A stretch of DNA of 64,000 bases from Paracoccus zeaxanthinifaciens ATCC 21588 (GCF_000420145.1 NZ_ATUJ01000003.1:124001-188000); one strand, 5' to 3'. Shown: positions 38,394 through 51,540, counted from the first letter of the stretch. Numbers and translations are program-made. Notes: a model not told the origin generated them from the letters alone.

Positions 38394-39146
38394 TCACGCG
38401 ACCGGGATGCCGCGTGCCCTGCAATCGCGCAGGGTCTGTTCCGTTTCCATCACGCGCAGGCCCAGGGGCTTGTCCTGCGACATCGTGAAGGCCGATCCGA
38501 TCAGCAGTTTTCCGTTGCGTTCCGCCTGCAGCGTGCGGATGTGCCGCCCATAGGCCGCCCCGTTCTCGCGTGCCCAGCCGGCCAATGCGCAGGTGGCATA
38601 CGAGAAGGCGATATCTGCGTCCACCCCCTGCTGCAGGTTGGCGGTCACCTCGACCAGGCCGTTCGCGTCGCCCAGGGCGTCGACCTTGGCCGCGATGAAC
38701 ATCCCGGGCGCGATCTCGGCATCCTCGCGCAGCACCGGCAGCGCGGGCTGCGTGCGGGCGGCGAATTCCTCCAGCGCCTTTTCCTGCGCGGTCTTCTCGG
38801 GCGGGGCGGCGGCTGCCACCAAGCCGCCCAGATCCAGATCCAGGTTCGCGTTCAGCGCCGCAAGGTCGGCCTCGGTCACCGCGAAGGCGTCGCGGCCCGC
38901 GGGGGTGTCCAAGTCCATCTCGGTCACCGTCCCATCGGGTTCGAGGATCAGGATCTCTCCCGATTTCGTCGAGACCCGCGCAAGGCTCAGCGGGGCCTCG
39001 CCCACCTTGGTGCCGGGGCTGGCGATGCGGGCCTGCATCTGGGCCGGCTTGGCCTTGGGGCGCGCGTCATCCTCGGCATCGCCGCAGGCGGTCAGCGGCA
39101 GGATCGCCGCCATCGCCAGGGTCTTCAGGATGGGCAACCGGACCAT
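38394..39146 (-). CDS. Predicted lipoprotein (URF4 of nuo operon)
   Basis: A 250-residue secreted protein of unknown function between nuoG and nuoH. The N-terminus MVRLPILKTLAMAAILPLTAC is a lipoprotein signal with lipobox LTAC, so Cys21 should be lipidated and the protein anchored in the periplasm. An Ala-rich stretch near residues 105-130 is followed by a C-terminal domain containing QQGVDADIAFSYATCALAGW, where a Cys pair may form. Position matches URF4 of the P. denitrificans cluster. It starts four bases after nuoG, so it is in the operon, although a periplasmic lipoprotein has no known place in complex I. Confidence 0.8.
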   Translation of the reverse strand: MVRLPILKTLAMAAILPLTACGDAEDDARPKAKPAQMQARIASPGTKVGEAPLSLARVSTKSGEILILEPDGTVTEMDLDTPAGRDAFAVTEADLAALNANLDLDLGGLVAAAAPPEKTAQEKALEEFAARTQPALPVLREDAEIAPGMFIAAKVDALGDANGLVEVTANLQQGVDADIAFSYATCALAGWARENGAAYGRHIRTLQAERNGKLLIGSAFTMSQDKPLGLRVMETEQTLRDCRARGIPVA

Positions 39147-39150
39147 CGGA

Positions 39151-41172
39151 TCACTCCGCCGCGATCGGTTGGGTCCGGCGTGCCGCGGCCATGCGCGACA
39201 GCTCGGCCATCAGCGGCGAGGACCGCGCGACCGGGTTCGTCAGGTAGAAATCCTTGACCGGGTTCACGAAGGCGGCCTTGCCCATGTCGCGCAGCTCCAG
39301 CGGCTGCCGGTCGTTCTGCGGGACCTGGTCGATCTGCTTCAGATGCGGCACCTCGGCGATCAGCCGCGCGCGCAGCTGCGCAAGGCTGTCCCAGGGCAGG
39401 CGCTGACCCAGTTCCGCGGACAGGGCGCGCAGGATGGCCCAGTTCTCCTTGGCCTCGCCCGGCGCGAAATTCGCGCGCATCGCCAACTGCGGGCGGCCTT
39501 CGGTGTTCACGAACAGGCCGTTTTCCTCGGTATAGCAGGCGGCGGGCAGGATCAGGTCGGCGCGATGCGCCCCGCGATCGCCGTGGCTGCCCTGGTAGAT
39601 CACGAAGGCGCCCGCGTCGATCTCGACCTCGTCGGCCCCCAGATTGTAGATCACCTCGGCCCCGTCGATTGCGGCAGCCAGGCCGCCCTCGGTCACGGCA
39701 CCGACATCCATCGCGCCGACGCGCGACGCGGCCCCGTGCAGGATCAGCAGCTTCGAGTTGCTGTTCTCGGCCAGCTTGATCGCATGGGCCAGCACGGCCT
39801 CGCCATCGGCCTCGCGGATGGCGCCCTGCCCCACGATCACCAGCGACGGCGCCTCGCGCGTCTCATCGCCGATCTCGCGGTCAGCCAGACCGGCCAGCGC
39901 GGCGCGATCGGTTCCGACATGGGCATAGTCATAGGTCAGATCGACCGCCTCGCCCACCAGCCCGATCTGTGCGCCGCGCGCCCAGGCCTTGCGCAGGCGG
40001 GCGTTCAGGACGGGGGCCTCTTCGCGGGGATTGGTGCCGATCAGCTGGATGAACTGGGCGCTGTCGATATCCTCGATCGTGGCATCGCCGACATAGGCGC
40101 CGCGATTGCCGATGGGCAGGCGGGCATTGTCGGTGCGGCATTCGACCTTGCCGCCCATGCTCTCGATCAGGGTCTTCAGGCTGTAGGCGGCCTCGACCGG
40201 GACCAGGTCGCCCACCAGGCCCGCGACCTTGCGACCCGACATCGCGCGGGTCGCGGCGGTCAGCGCCTCGGGCCAGGTGGCCGGACGCAGCTTGCCGTTC
40301 TCGCGGATATAGGGCTTGTCCAGGCGCTGACGACGCAGGCCGTCCCAGACGAAGCGGGTCTTGTCGCTGATCCATTCCTCGTTCACGCCGTCATGGTTGC
40401 GCGGCAGGATGCGCATGACCTCGCGGCCCTTGGTGTCCACGCGGATGCTGCTGCCAAGCGCGTCCATCACGTCGATGGTCTCGGTCTTGGTCAGTTCCCA
40501 CGGGCGGGCGGTGAAGGCATAGGGCTTGCTGACCAGCGCGCCCACCGGGCAAAGGTCGATGATGTTGCCCTGCAGGTTCGAGGCCAGCGTCTCGTTGAGA
40601 TAGCTGGTGATCTCGCTGTCCTCGCCGCGGCCGGTCTGGCCCATCTGGCTGATGCCCGCGACCTCGGTGGTGAAGCGCACGCAGCGGGTGCAGCTGATGC
40701 AGCGGGTCATGTGGGTTTCGACCAGCGGGCCAAGGTTCAGCTCCTCGGCGGCGCGCTTGGGCTCGCGATAGCGGCTGAAATCGACGCCATAGGCCATCGC
40801 CTGGTCCTGCAGGTCGCATTCGCCGCCCTGGTCGCAGATCGGGCAGTCCAGCGGATGGTTGATCAGCAGGAATTCCATCACGCCCTCGCGGGCCTTCTTC
40901 ACCATCGGGCTGTTGGTGCGGATCTCGGACGGGGCGCCTTCGGGCCCCGGCCGCAGGTCCTTGATCTGCATGGCGCAGCTGGCCGCGGGCTTGGGCGGAC
41001 CGCCCACGACCTCGACCAGGCACATGCGGCAGTTGCCCGCGATCGACAGGCGTTCATGATAGCAGAAGCGCGGGATCTCGATCCCGGCCTGCTCGCATGC
41101 CTGGATGAGGGTCAGGTTGGGATCGACCTCGATTTCCTTGCCGTCGATCTTGATTGTCCGCAATTCGGCCAT
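39151..41172 (-). CDS. nuoG: NADH-quinone oxidoreductase subunit G
   Basis: Large iron-sulfur subunit of the peripheral arm (Nqo3), 673 residues. The N-terminus carries the [2Fe-2S] N1b ligands ([20 protein letters not shown], from about residue 33). N5/N4 ligands follow in [20 protein letters not shown] and [20 protein letters not shown]. The rest resembles a molybdopterin oxidoreductase domain without the cofactor. It lies 10 bases after URF3 and four before URF4. Confidence 0.97.
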   Translation of the reverse strand: MAELRTIKIDGKEIEVDPNLTLIQACEQAGIEIPRFCYHERLSIAGNCRMCLVEVVGGPPKPAASCAMQIKDLRPGPEGAPSEIRTNSPMVKKAREGVMEFLLINHPLDCPICDQGGECDLQDQAMAYGVDFSRYREPKRAAEELNLGPLVETHMTRCISCTRCVRFTTEVAGISQMGQTGRGEDSEITSYLNETLASNLQGNIIDLCPVGALVSKPYAFTARPWELTKTETIDVMDALGSSIRVDTKGREVMRILPRNHDGVNEEWISDKTRFVWDGLRRQRLDKPYIRENGKLRPATWPEALTAATRAMSGRKVAGLVGDLVPVEAAYSLKTLIESMGGKVECRTDNARLPIGNRGAYVGDATIEDIDSAQFIQLIGTNPREEAPVLNARLRKAWARGAQIGLVGEAVDLTYDYAHVGTDRAALAGLADREIGDETREAPSLVIVGQGAIREADGEAVLAHAIKLAENSNSKLLILHGAASRVGAMDVGAVTEGGLAAAIDGAEVIYNLGADEVEIDAGAFVIYQGSHGDRGAHRADLILPAACYTEENGLFVNTEGRPQLAMRANFAPGEAKENWAILRALSAELGQRLPWDSLAQLRARLIAEVPHLKQIDQVPQNDRQPLELRDMGKAAFVNPVKDFYLTNPVARSSPLMAELSRMAAARRTQPIAAE

Positions 41173-41182
41173 GTTTCAATCC

Positions 41183-41590
41183 TTACCTGGCGCTGAGCAG
41201 CGATCCCGCGACCGTCTGCCGTGCGATTTCGTTCCGCCCGAGGCGGCAGAAGCTTTCCTCGTTCCCGTTCTCGACGCCGTTCTCGCGCATGTAGCGGTCG
41301 GCATCGCGATAGATCCGATCCCGGTCGGCATCGCTGTCGAGGAAGGCTTCGATCTGCTCTTCGGTATAGCCCTTGTCCAGCGCATAACGCTTCAGCTTGC
41401 GGGCCTCGTTGAAGGCCCGGATCAGCCGCGCGTCGATGCTGCCGCAGCCGCGACGCACGAGGTCTGCCACGCGCGCCTGCTTCAGGCGGTCGTTGACATA
41501 GGCCTCCTGGCTCAGCGGTTCCAGCGCAAGGGCGGGACCGGTGGCAAGGCTGATCGACAGGGCTGCAAGCATCGTGCGGATGGTGGTCAT
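41183..41590 (-). CDS. DUF5333 exported protein (URF3 of nuo operon)
   Basis: A 135-residue protein with a cleavable signal peptide (MTTIRTMLAALSISLATGPA, cut probably after ALA) and a charged, helical mature part with EEQIEAFLDSDADRDRIYRD and two Cys residues that could bond. It belongs to the uncharacterised DUF5333 group, I believe. It sits between nuoF and nuoG as URF3 does in P. denitrificans. GGAGAAGACC precedes the start. The 128 bases upstream, before nuoF, hold two hairpins. Confidence 0.8.
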   Translation of the reverse strand: MTTIRTMLAALSISLATGPALALEPLSQEAYVNDRLKQARVADLVRRGCGSIDARLIRAFNEARKLKRYALDKGYTEEQIEAFLDSDADRDRIYRDADRYMRENGVENGNEESFCRLGRNEIARQTVAGSLLSAR

Positions 41591-41605
41591 GGTCTTCTCC
41601 TTCGT

Positions 41606-41632
41606 GGTGGCATGTCCATGGACATAACCACC
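41606..41632 (-). promoter_or_regulatory. Intercistronic hairpin between nuoF and URF3
   Basis: GGTGG and CCACC enclose a perfect 14-base palindrome ATGTCCATGGACAT (41612-41625). No U-run follows. It lies just upstream of the URF3 ribosome site in the longest gap of the nuo operon and could act as an RNA processing or attenuation element. Confidence 0.45.
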
Positions 41633-41718
41633 CGAAGGCCGTTTGGTGGTGTCACACCCGCTCACCCCGGCGTGAGGCCACGCCATTGGCATCCTGGCCG
41701 ATATGACGGTTCGTGCGA

Positions 41719-43251
<1,533 letters not shown>

Positions 43252-43255
<4 letters not shown>

Positions 43256-43848
43256 CCGTGGTCACTGCCTTCCTCGACGCGCTTCGAAAATTCCGTTTCC
43301 TCGCCCCGGGCCAGCACCTGCGCCTGGCCGACCCAGTCGTCGCTGCGGATCCGGCCGCCCATGCGGCCGATGATCTCGGCAAAGCGATCCATCTCGGCGT
43401 CATCCCATTCCGCGATCTGGGCGAAGCGGGTGACGCCATGTTCGTGCAGCATCTCTTCCAGCTTGGGGCCGACGCCGCGGATCAGCTTCAGATCGTCGGG
43501 CTGGGCCGCAGTGCCGGAATAGATGTCGTTCCGTTCCGCCCCGCGCGGCGCCTGGGACGTACCGGGCGCGACGGGTTCGGGTGCCACGGGATCCGCCGCG
43601 ACCATCGCTTCGGGTTCCTTGGGCGCGGGACGCGACGGGGCGGGATGCCATTCCGAACCGTCCTGCGCGGGATGACCGCTGCAGATCAGCCAGACCAGGA
43701 TCGCCCCCATCAGGGCCGCTGCAACGAGACCGAGGAAAAGCCCCTCGAACCAGCGCATCGAGCCGATGCCCGACACGCAGATCCAGACCAGAAGGCCGAT
43801 GATGCCCCCGGTGATCCAGCATTTCCTGCTGCAATCCGTCGCGTTCAT
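43252..43848 (-). CDS. Membrane-anchored helix-hairpin-helix-like protein (URF1 of nuo operon)
   Basis: A 198-residue protein with two N-terminal helices (about residues 12-60), a Pro/Ala-rich linker, and a C-terminal domain (118-198) beginning DDLKLIRGVGPKLEEMLHEH. The GVGPKLE turn is of the helix-hairpin-helix type. The same domain forms the tail of the preceding gene product NuoE: by eye about 37 of 80 positions match without gaps. This suggests duplication within the operon and possibly a shared partner. Position corresponds to URF1 in the P. denitrificans cluster. It is 31 bases after nuoE and overlaps URF2 by four. Confidence 0.8.
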
Positions 43849-43879
43849 TCCCAGATCCCCTGCTCAGGCGAGTGTCGGC

Positions 43880-45106
43880 TCACTCCTCTTCGTCATACCG
43901 GCCATCCTTGCCCGCGCGGCTTGCGAATTCGGTCTCGCCGCCCGAGGCCAGGATCTTCGCCTGCGCGACCCATTCGTCGCGCGAGGCCCGGCCCTTGAAC
44001 CCTTCCAGATTGGCATCGACCCAGGCAAGCTCTTCCTCGTCCCATGCGGCGATCTGGTCGAAATGCCAGAAGCCCATGCCGTTCAACATCTGCTCGAGCT
44101 TGGGCCCGATGCCGCGGATCATCTTGAGATCGTCCGAAGTGCCTTCCCTCGGGGCATCGAGCCCCTCGGGACGGCGGCCCGCGTCGGCGGTCGCGCCAGG
44201 GGCCACGTCGTCCCCGCGGGCCTCGGCATCGCGCGAGCCTTCGGGTTCACGGTCGGAACGCGGACGCGCGGCGCTGGCGGCTTCGGCCTCCTGCTCGGTC
44301 ACGCCGGTTTCGTCGGCAGGCTTGCCGGCGGCGGGACGCGGTTCGTCATCCGGCGTCTCGTCCACGCCTTCCTGCTGGTCGATCGCGGGTTCGGGACGGT
44401 CGCGGCGCAGCCATTTCGTGAGGATCGGAACCTCGGTCCCGTCGATGCGCTTCAGCGTCTCGCCCAGGTCGGTCGCAAGCGACACGCTGGCATTGCTGGA
44501 CGACCCGCCCGCCGTCTCGGTCAGGCTGGTCGCGCCCGATGCCGGCTCGGATGCGAAGCGGCCCTGTTGCGAACCGGGCACCGGAACCTCGCCCGCGGAC
44601 ATGCGGTCGATCAGGTTCTCGAGGATCTCGGGCGTGAGGTCCTCGTAGTAATCCTTGCCGATCTGGGCCATCGGCGCGTTCGCGCAGGCGCCGAGGCACT
44701 CGACCTCTTCCCAGCTGAACTTGCCATCGGCCGAAGGCGTGTGCGGGGTCGCGGCGATGCGGCGCTTGCAGACCTCGATCAGGTCCTCGGCCCCGCAGAT
44801 CATGCAGCTGGTAGTGCCGCAGATCTGGATGTTCGCAACGGTTCCAACGGGTTGCAGCTGGAACATGAAGTAGAATGTCGCGACTTCCAGCGCCCGGATA
44901 TAGGCCATGCCCAGAAGCTCGGCGCAGTATTCGATCGCCGGGCGCGACAGCCAGCCTTCCTGTTCGTGCGCACGCCACAGGACCGGGATGATCGCCGATT
45001 GCTGGCGACCCTCGGGGTACTTGGTCATCTGCGCGCGCGCCCATTCCAGGTTGGCGGGCGTGAATTCGAAACTGTCCGGCTGGACGGGGTGAAGGCGGCG
45101 CAGCAT
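43880..45106 (-). CDS. nuoE: NADH-quinone oxidoreductase subunit E with C-terminal helix-hairpin-helix extension
   Basis: 24-kDa-type subunit of complex I (Nqo2) that carries the [2Fe-2S] cluster N1a. The conserved part is residues 1-170, with ligands Cys96, Cys101, Cys137 and Cys141. At 408 residues it is much longer than the usual 170-240. The extra part is a disordered-looking Glu/Pro/Ala/Ser-rich linker (about 175-324) followed by an 84-residue domain starting [20 protein letters not shown], homologous to the C-terminus of the adjacent URF1 protein. The frame is continuous, so this is a fusion and not an annotation artefact. It overlaps nuoD by one base. Confidence 0.94.
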   Translation of the reverse strand: MLRRLHPVQPDSFEFTPANLEWARAQMTKYPEGRQQSAIIPVLWRAHEQEGWLSRPAIEYCAELLGMAYIRALEVATFYFMFQLQPVGTVANIQICGTTSCMICGAEDLIEVCKRRIAATPHTPSADGKFSWEEVECLGACANAPMAQIGKDYYEDLTPEILENLIDRMSAGEVPVPGSQQGRFASEPASGATSLTETAGGSSSNASVSLATDLGETLKRIDGTEVPILTKWLRRDRPEPAIDQQEGVDETPDDEPRPAAGKPADETGVTEQEAEAASAARPRSDREPEGSRDAEARGDDVAPGATADAGRRPEGLDAPREGTSDDLKMIRGIGPKLEQMLNGMGFWHFDQIAAWDEEELAWVDANLEGFKGRASRDEWVAQAKILASGGETEFASRAGKDGRYDEEE

Positions 45107-46347
45107 CAGCGGTCAACCTCTCCGAAAACGATGTCCTGCGTGGCGATCAGGGCGGGAACGTCGGCCAGCAGGTGGCCCCGCGACATCCAGTCCATCGCCT
45201 GCAGGTGAAGGAAGCCCGGCGCGCGCAGCTTCGCGCGATAGGGTTTGTTGGTCCCGTCGCTGACGAGATAGATGCCGAATTCGCCCTTGGGCGCCTCGAC
45301 CGCGGCATAGACTTCGCCCGCCGGAACCTTGAAGCCCTCGGTATACAGCTTGAAGTGGTGGATCAGGCTTTCCATGTCGCGCTTCATGTCGCCGCGACGG
45401 GGCGGAGTCAGCTTGCCACGGGCCAGCACGTCGCCCGCAGGCTCGGCGCGCAGCTTCTCGATGGCCTGCTTCATGATGCCGGTCGACTCGCGCATCTCCT
45501 GCATCCGGCAGAGGAAGCGGTCATAGCAGTCGCCGCTGGTGCCGACCGGGATCTTGAAGTCGAATTCGTCATAGCATTCATAGGGCTGCGCGCGGCGCAG
45601 GTCCCAGGCCATGCCCGATCCACGCACCATGACGCCCGAGAAGCCCCAGTCCAGCGCGTCCTGTTCGCTGACGACGCCGATGCCGACAAGGCGCTGCTTG
45701 AAGATGCGGTTCTCGGTCAGCAGCGTGTCCAGATCGTCCAGCAGCTTCGGGAAACGCTCGCACCAGGCCTCGATATCGTCCAGCAGGTCGGGCGGCAGGT
45801 CCTGGTGGACGCCGCCGGGACGGAAATAGGCCGCGTGCAGACGCGCCCCGCAGGCGCGTTCATAGAAGATCATCAGCTCTTCGCGGGCCTCGAACCCCCA
45901 GAGCGGCGGCGTCAGCGCGCCGATGTCCAGCGCACCGGTCGTCAGGCCCAAGAGGTGGTTCAGGATGCGGCCGATCTCGCAATAGAGGACGCGGATCAGG
46001 CTGGCGCGGCGCGGAACCACGGTGCCGGTCAGACGCTCGATCGCCAGGCACCAGGCATGTTCCTGGTTCATGGGCGAGACATAGTCCAGCCGGTCGAAAT
46101 AGGGCAGGTTCTGCAGGTAGGTCCGGCTCTCCATCAGCTTCTCGGTGCCGCGATGCAGCAGGCCGATATGCGGGTCGGCGCGTTCCACCACCTCGCCGTC
46201 CAGCTCCAGGACCATGCGCAGCACGCCATGCGCCGCCGGGTGCTGGGGACCGAAGTTGATGTTGAAGTTGCGGATGCGCTGCTCGCCGGTCAGGCGGTCC
46301 TGGCTGCCGTCATCGTACTGGTTGTTGCGGATATCGCCATCCATCAT
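45106..46347 (-). CDS. nuoD: NADH-quinone oxidoreductase subunit D
   Basis: 49-kDa-type subunit of complex I (Nqo4), 413 residues, which forms the quinone-binding pocket with Nuo[21 protein letters not shown] (about residues 28-47) contains the quinone-contacting His, and [20 protein letters not shown] (about 83-102) the tyrosine. It resembles the [NiFe] hydrogenase large subunit without the metal. It lies 44 bases after nuoC and overlaps nuoE by one. Confidence 0.98.
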   Translation of the reverse strand: MMDGDIRNNQYDDGSQDRLTGEQRIRNFNINFGPQHPAAHGVLRMVLELDGEVVERADPHIGLLHRGTEKLMESRTYLQNLPYFDRLDYVSPMNQEHAWCLAIERLTGTVVPRRASLIRVLYCEIGRILNHLLGLTTGALDIGALTPPLWGFEAREELMIFYERACGARLHAAYFRPGGVHQDLPPDLLDDIEAWCERFPKLLDDLDTLLTENRIFKQRLVGIGVVSEQDALDWGFSGVMVRGSGMAWDLRRAQPYECYDEFDFKIPVGTSGDCYDRFLCRMQEMRESTGIMKQAIEKLRAEPAGDVLARGKLTPPRRGDMKRDMESLIHHFKLYTEGFKVPAGEVYAAVEAPKGEFGIYLVSDGTNKPYRAKLRAPGFLHLQAMDWMSRGHLLADVPALIATQDIVFGEVDR

Positions 46348-46391
46348 CTCTCAACCCTCCTGCCCGATGCGGGCCGCGTGCTTGGCCCCGG

Positions 46392-47012
46392 TCATTTCGC
46401 GCCTTCCTTCTCGTCGCCCGGCAGGACGTATTCGGCCCCTTCCCAGGGCGAGAGGAAGTCGAACTGACGGTATTCCTGCGTCAGCTTGACGGGCTCGTAG
46501 ATCACCCGCTTCTCGGCCTCGTCATAGCGGACCTCGACATAGCCGGTGGTCGGGAAATCCTTGCGCAGCGGATGCCCGTCGAAGCCGTAATCCGTCAGCA
46601 GGCGGCGCAGGTCGGGATGCCCGGTGAACAGGATGCCGAACATGTCGAATATCTCGCGCTCGAACCAGTTGGCCGAGGGGAAGACGCCGCACAGGGTCGG
46701 CAGCATCTCGTCCTCGCGCATGGCGACCTTCACGCGGATGCGCTGGTTCTGGTACATCGACAGCAGGTGATAGACCACGTCGAAGCGCTGTGCGCGCTGT
46801 GGCCAGTCCACCGCCGTGATGTCCACCAGCGTCGAGAAGCGGCACGAGCTGTCCGAGCGCAGGAAGTCGATCAGGTCGATGATGCCCGCCGCCGTGGCGG
46901 TCACGGTCAGCTCGTCATGTTCGACCTGCGTGCTTGCCACGGCGTTGGGGCGGCGCAGCGCGATATGTTCGGCCAGCTGTTCCAGCGCGTCGATGTCGGG
47001 ATAGACGGCCAT
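46392..47012 (-). CDS. nuoC: NADH-quinone oxidoreductase subunit C
   Basis: 30-kDa-type subunit of the peripheral arm (Nqo5), 206 residues. The family core is [20 protein letters not shown] (about residues 115-134) followed by [20 protein letters not shown]. It is separate from nuoD, as in Paracoccus and unlike the fused NuoCD of E. coli. It starts two bases after nuoB. Confidence 0.97.
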   Translation of the reverse strand: MAVYPDIDALEQLAEHIALRRPNAVASTQVEHDELTVTATAAGIIDLIDFLRSDSSCRFSTLVDITAVDWPQRAQRFDVVYHLLSMYQNQRIRVKVAMREDEMLPTLCGVFPSANWFEREIFDMFGILFTGHPDLRRLLTDYGFDGHPLRKDFPTTGYVEVRYDEAEKRVIYEPVKLTQEYRQFDFLSPWEGAEYVLPGDEKEGAK

Positions 47013-47014
47013 CG

Positions 47015-47904
<890 letters not shown>

Positions 47905-47969
47905 GAGCTGATCCCCTTTCGGGTCGCGGAAACACCTGTGGCTGTCCCCGCGACGGGTTGGCTGGTTGC

Positions 47970-47998
47970 GATGTAGACCTACGGCGTCCGAGGGTCAA
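47970..47998 (-). promoter_or_regulatory. Candidate promoter of the nuo operon
   Basis: On the minus strand TTGACC (47998-47993), 17 bases, then TACATC (47975-47970), about 65 bases before nuoA. The -35 is good, the -10 weak. Confidence 0.4.
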
Positions 47999-48074
47999 CG
48001 CTCGGTTTCGGGCTTGGGCTGCGGCCTATCGAAGCATTTTTCCCGGTGGACGAAGGCTGCCTGCAGTTCGTGCA

Positions 48075-48098
48075 GGCGCACCCCGCGCGGGGTGCGCC
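48075..48098 (-). terminator. Hairpin after pyc
   Basis: Perfect 10-bp stem GGCGCACCCC / GGGGTGCGCC with loop GCGC, seven bases after the pyc stop, without a U-run. Confidence 0.55.
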
Positions 48099-48105
48099 CA
48101 TCCGA

Positions 48106-51100
48106 TCATTCGATTTCGACCAGCAGATCCTTGGCGTCGATCTGTGCGCCTGGCGTGACGTGGATGGCCTTGACGGTTCCGTCCTGGTCGGCGTGGATGC
48201 CGGTCTCCATCTTCATGGCCTCGATCGTCAGGATCAGGTCGCCCTGCGCGACGGTCTGACCTTGCGTCACGGCGACCGAGGCGACGACGCCCGGCATGGG
48301 CGCACCGACATGGCCGTCATTCGACGGATCCGCCTTGGGCCGCGCGGCGCTGCCGCCGCCCGCCTTGCGGTTCGGGATGCGGACCTGGCGCGGCTGGCCG
48401 TTCAGTTCGAAGAAGACCTTCACCTCGCCCTTGTCGTCCGTCTCGCCGATGGTCAGCAGGCGGACCTCCAGCGTCTTGCCGGGGTCGATCTCGACGCTGA
48501 TCTCCTGCCCCGGCTCCATTCCATAGAAGAAGCTGCGCGTCGGCAGGGTGCGCACCGGGCCATAGGTCTCGTGGCGCTGCATGTAGTCGGTGAAGACCTT
48601 GGGATACATGAGGTAGCCGTTCAGATCCTCGTCGTCGATCTCGATGTCGCCCAGTTCGGCGGACAGCTTCGCGCGGACGGCCTCCAGGTCCACCGGCTCC
48701 AGGTGGGCGCCGGGGCGGTCGGTGATCGGGGTCTCGCCCTTGAGGATCTTCTTCTGCAGCGCCTCGGGCCAGCCGCCGGGGGGTTGGCCCAGGTTGCCGC
48801 GCATCATGTCCACGACGCTGTCGGGGAAGCTGACATCGACGGCAGGATCGACGACCTGTTCGGGCGTCATGCCCTGCGCCACCATCATCAGCGCCATGTC
48901 GCCCACCACCTTCGAGGACGGCGTGACCTTCACGATATCCCCGAACATCCGGTTCACATCGGCATAGGATTGCGCGACCTCGTGCCAGCGATCCTCCAGC
49001 CCCATCGAGCGCGCCTGCGCCTTGAGGTTGGTGAACTGCCCGCCCGGCATCTCGTGCAGATAGACCTCGGAGGCGGGCGATTGCAGGCCCGATTCGAAGG
49101 CGGCATAGCTTTCGCGGACGCGTTCCCAGTAGTTGCTGATGCCGCGGATGGCCTCGATGTCCAGGCCCGTGTCGCGGTCGGTCTGGGCCAGGGCCTCGAC
49201 GACGGATCCCATGGTCGGCTGGCTGGTATTGCCCGACAGCGCGTCCATCGCGCAATCGACCGCATCCACGCCCGCATCGGCGGCGGCCAGGATCGTCGCG
49301 CCGCCCATTCCGCTGGTGTCATGGGTGTGGAAGTGGATCGGCAGGCCGACCTCTTCCTTCAGCGTCTTGATCAGGGTGCGTGCGGCGGCGGGCTTCAGCA
49401 GGCCCGCCATGTCCTTCAGGCCCAGCACATGCGCGCCGGCATCCTTCAGCTGCTGCGCCATCCCGACATAGTATTTCAGGTCGTATTTCGCCCGGTCGGG
49501 GTCCAGCATGTTGCCGGTATAGCAGACGGTGCCTTCGCAGATCTTGCCGCTGTCGATCACCGCATCCATCGCGACGCGCATGTTCTCGACCCAGTTCAGG
49601 CTGTCGAAGACGCGGAACACGTCCACGCCGGTCTCGGCGGCCTGCTTCACGAAGAACTGCACCACGTTGTCGGGATAGTTGGTATAGCCTACCCCGTTCG
49701 AGGCCCGCAGCAGCATCTGCGTCATCAGGTTCGGCATCTTCTCGCGGATGTCGCGCAGGCGCTGCCAGGGGCATTCCTGCAGGAAGCGATAGGCCACGTC
49801 GAAGGTCGCGCCGCCCCAGCATTCCACGCTGAACAGCTGCGGCAGGTTCGCGGCATAGCTGGGCGCCACGCGGATCATGTCGATCGACCGCATTCGGGTG
49901 GCCAGCAGCGACTGGTGCCCGTCGCGCATGGTGGTGTCGGTGATCAGCAGCTGCTTCTGCGCGGCCATCCAGTCGGCCACGGCCTGCGCGCCCTGGGCTT
50001 CAAGCATCTGGCGGGTGCCCTGCGCGGGGGCGGCCTTCGGCAGCGGCGGAACCGGCGGGCGGGCCTGGGCGGGCGGCAGCGCGCGGCCCGCGGTCTCGGG
50101 GTGACCGTTCACGCTGATATCGGCCAGATAGGTCAGGATCTTGGTCGCCCGGTCCTGGCGCTTCTTGAAGTCGAACAGGTCGTCCGTCGTGTCGATGAAC
50201 TTCGTCGTATAGGTGTCGTCGAGGAAGGTCGGATGCTTCAGCAGGTTGATGACGAAATCGATGTTCGTGGAAACGCCGCGCACGCGGAATTCGCGCAGGG
50301 CGCGGTCCATGCGCTTGATCGCCTGATCGGGGGTCTGCGCCCAGGCCGTCACCTTGACCAGCAGCGAATCGTAGAAGCGCGTGATGACGCCGCCCGAATA
50401 GGCCGTCCCCCCGTCCAGGCGGATGCCCATGCCGGTCGCGCTGCGATAGGCGGTGATGCGGCCGTAATCGGGGATGAAGTTGTTCTGCGGATCCTCGGTC
50501 GTGACGCGGCATTGCAGCGCGTGCCCCGACAGGGTGATCTGGTCCTGGCTGGAATGACCCGTGGCCTGGGCCAGGGTCTCGCCCTCCATGATGCGGATCT
50601 GGGACTGCACGATGTCGATGCCGGTCACCTCTTCGGTGACGGTATGTTCGACCTGCACGCGCGGGTTCACCTCGATGAAGTAGAACTGGCCGCTGTCCAT
50701 ATCCATCAGGAACTCGACCGTGCCTGCGCATTCGTAGCCGACCGCCTGCCCGATCTTCAGCGCAAGGCCGCAGACCTCGGCCCGCTGTTCCTCGGTCAGA
50801 TAGGGGGCGGGGGCGCGTTCGACGACCTTCTGGTTGCGGCGTTGGACCGTGCAGTCGCGTTCGAACAGGTGATACAGGCCCCCATGCGTGTCGCCCAGCA
50901 GCTGCACCTCGACGTGGCGGGCACGCAGGATCATTTTCTCCAGGTAACCCTCGCCGTTGCCGAAGGCGGCCTCGGCCTCGCGGCGGCCCTCGCGGACCTT
51001 CTCGACCAGCTCCTCGGGGCCGTTGATCGGGCGCATGCCGCGACCGCCGCCGCCCCAGCTGGCCTTCAGCATCAGCGGATAGCCGATCTCGGCGGCCTCG

Positions 51101-51540
51101 GCCTTGATGGCGTTGAAATCGTCGCCCAGAACCTCGGTCGCGGGGATGACGGGAACGCCCGCCTTGATGGCGACGCGCCGCGCGCTGGCCTTGTCGCCAA
51201 GCGCGCGCATCGTCTCGGCGCGGGGGCCGATGAAGGTGATGCCGGCAGCCGCGCAGGCATCGACGAATTCGGGGTTCTCGGACAGCAGGCCATAGCCCGG
51301 ATGGATCGCGTCCGCGCCGCTTTCCTTGGCCACACGGATGATCTCGGGGATGGACAGGTATGCGGCGACCGGGCCCAGCCCCTCGCCGATCCGGTATGCC
51401 TCGTCGGCCTTGAAGCGATGGAGGCCCAGCTTGTCCTCCTCGGCATAGACCGCGACCGTTCGCTTGCCCAGCTCGTTCGCGGCGCGCATCACGCGGATCG
51501 CGATCTCGCCACGGTTGGCAACCAGAATCTTGTTGAACAT
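48106..51540 (-). CDS. pyc: Pyruvate carboxylase
   Basis: Biotin-dependent anaplerotic enzyme: carboxylates pyruvate to oxaloacetate with ATP and bicarbonate. The 1144-residue single chain has the biotin carboxylase domain first (residues 1 to about 450; KASWGGGGRGM ATP-grasp loop, FIEVNPRVQVEHTVTEEVTG). A carboxyltransferase domain follows (about 535-810; TTMRDGHQSLLATRMRSIDM, GLPIHFHTHDTSG with the metal-binding His residues). The C-terminal carrier domain has EAMKM, its biotinylated lysine near residue 1110. BirA and BioY encoded in this window would supply the modification. It stands alone, upstream of nuoA on the same strand but separated by a hairpin and the nuo promoter. Confidence 0.97.
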   Translation of the reverse strand: MFNKILVANRGEIAIRVMRAANELGKRTVAVYAEEDKLGLHRFKADEAYRIGEGLGPVAAYLSIPEIIRVAKESGADAIHPGYGLLSENPEFVDACAAAGITFIGPRAETMRALGDKASARRVAIKAGVPVIPATEVLGDDFNAIKAEAAEIGYPLMLKASWGGGGRGMRPINGPEELVEKVREGRREAEAAFGNGEGYLEKMILRARHVEVQLLGDTHGGLYHLFERDCTVQRRNQKVVERAPAPYLTEEQRAEVCGLALKIGQAVGYECAGTVEFLMDMDSGQFYFIEVNPRVQVEHTVTEEVTGIDIVQSQIRIMEGETLAQATGHSSQDQITLSGHALQCRVTTEDPQNNFIPDYGRITAYRSATGMGIRLDGGTAYSGGVITRFYDSLLVKVTAWAQTPDQAIKRMDRALREFRVRGVSTNIDFVINLLKHPTFLDDTYTTKFIDTTDDLFDFKKRQDRATKILTYLADISVNGHPETAGRALPPAQARPPVPPLPKAAPAQGTRQMLEAQGAQAVADWMAAQKQLLITDTTMRDGHQSLLATRMRSIDMIRVAPSYAANLPQLFSVECWGGATFDVAYRFLQECPWQRLRDIREKMPNLMTQMLLRASNGVGYTNYPDNVVQFFVKQAAETGVDVFRVFDSLNWVENMRVAMDAVIDSGKICEGTVCYTGNMLDPDRAKYDLKYYVGMAQQLKDAGAHVLGLKDMAGLLKPAAARTLIKTLKEEVGLPIHFHTHDTSGMGGATILAAADAGVDAVDCAMDALSGNTSQPTMGSVVEALAQTDRDTGLDIEAIRGISNYWERVRESYAAFESGLQSPASEVYLHEMPGGQFTNLKAQARSMGLEDRWHEVAQSYADVNRMFGDIVKVTPSSKVVGDMALMMVAQGMTPEQVVDPAVDVSFPDSVVDMMRGNLGQPPGGWPEALQKKILKGETPITDRPGAHLEPVDLEAVRAKLSAELGDIEIDDEDLNGYLMYPKVFTDYMQRHETYGPVRTLPTRSFFYGMEPGQEISVEIDPGKTLEVRLLTIGETDDKGEVKVFFELNGQPRQVRIPNRKAGGGSAARPKADPSNDGHVGAPMPGVVASVAVTQGQTVAQGDLILTIEAMKMETGIHADQDGTVKAIHVTPGAQIDAKDLLVEIE

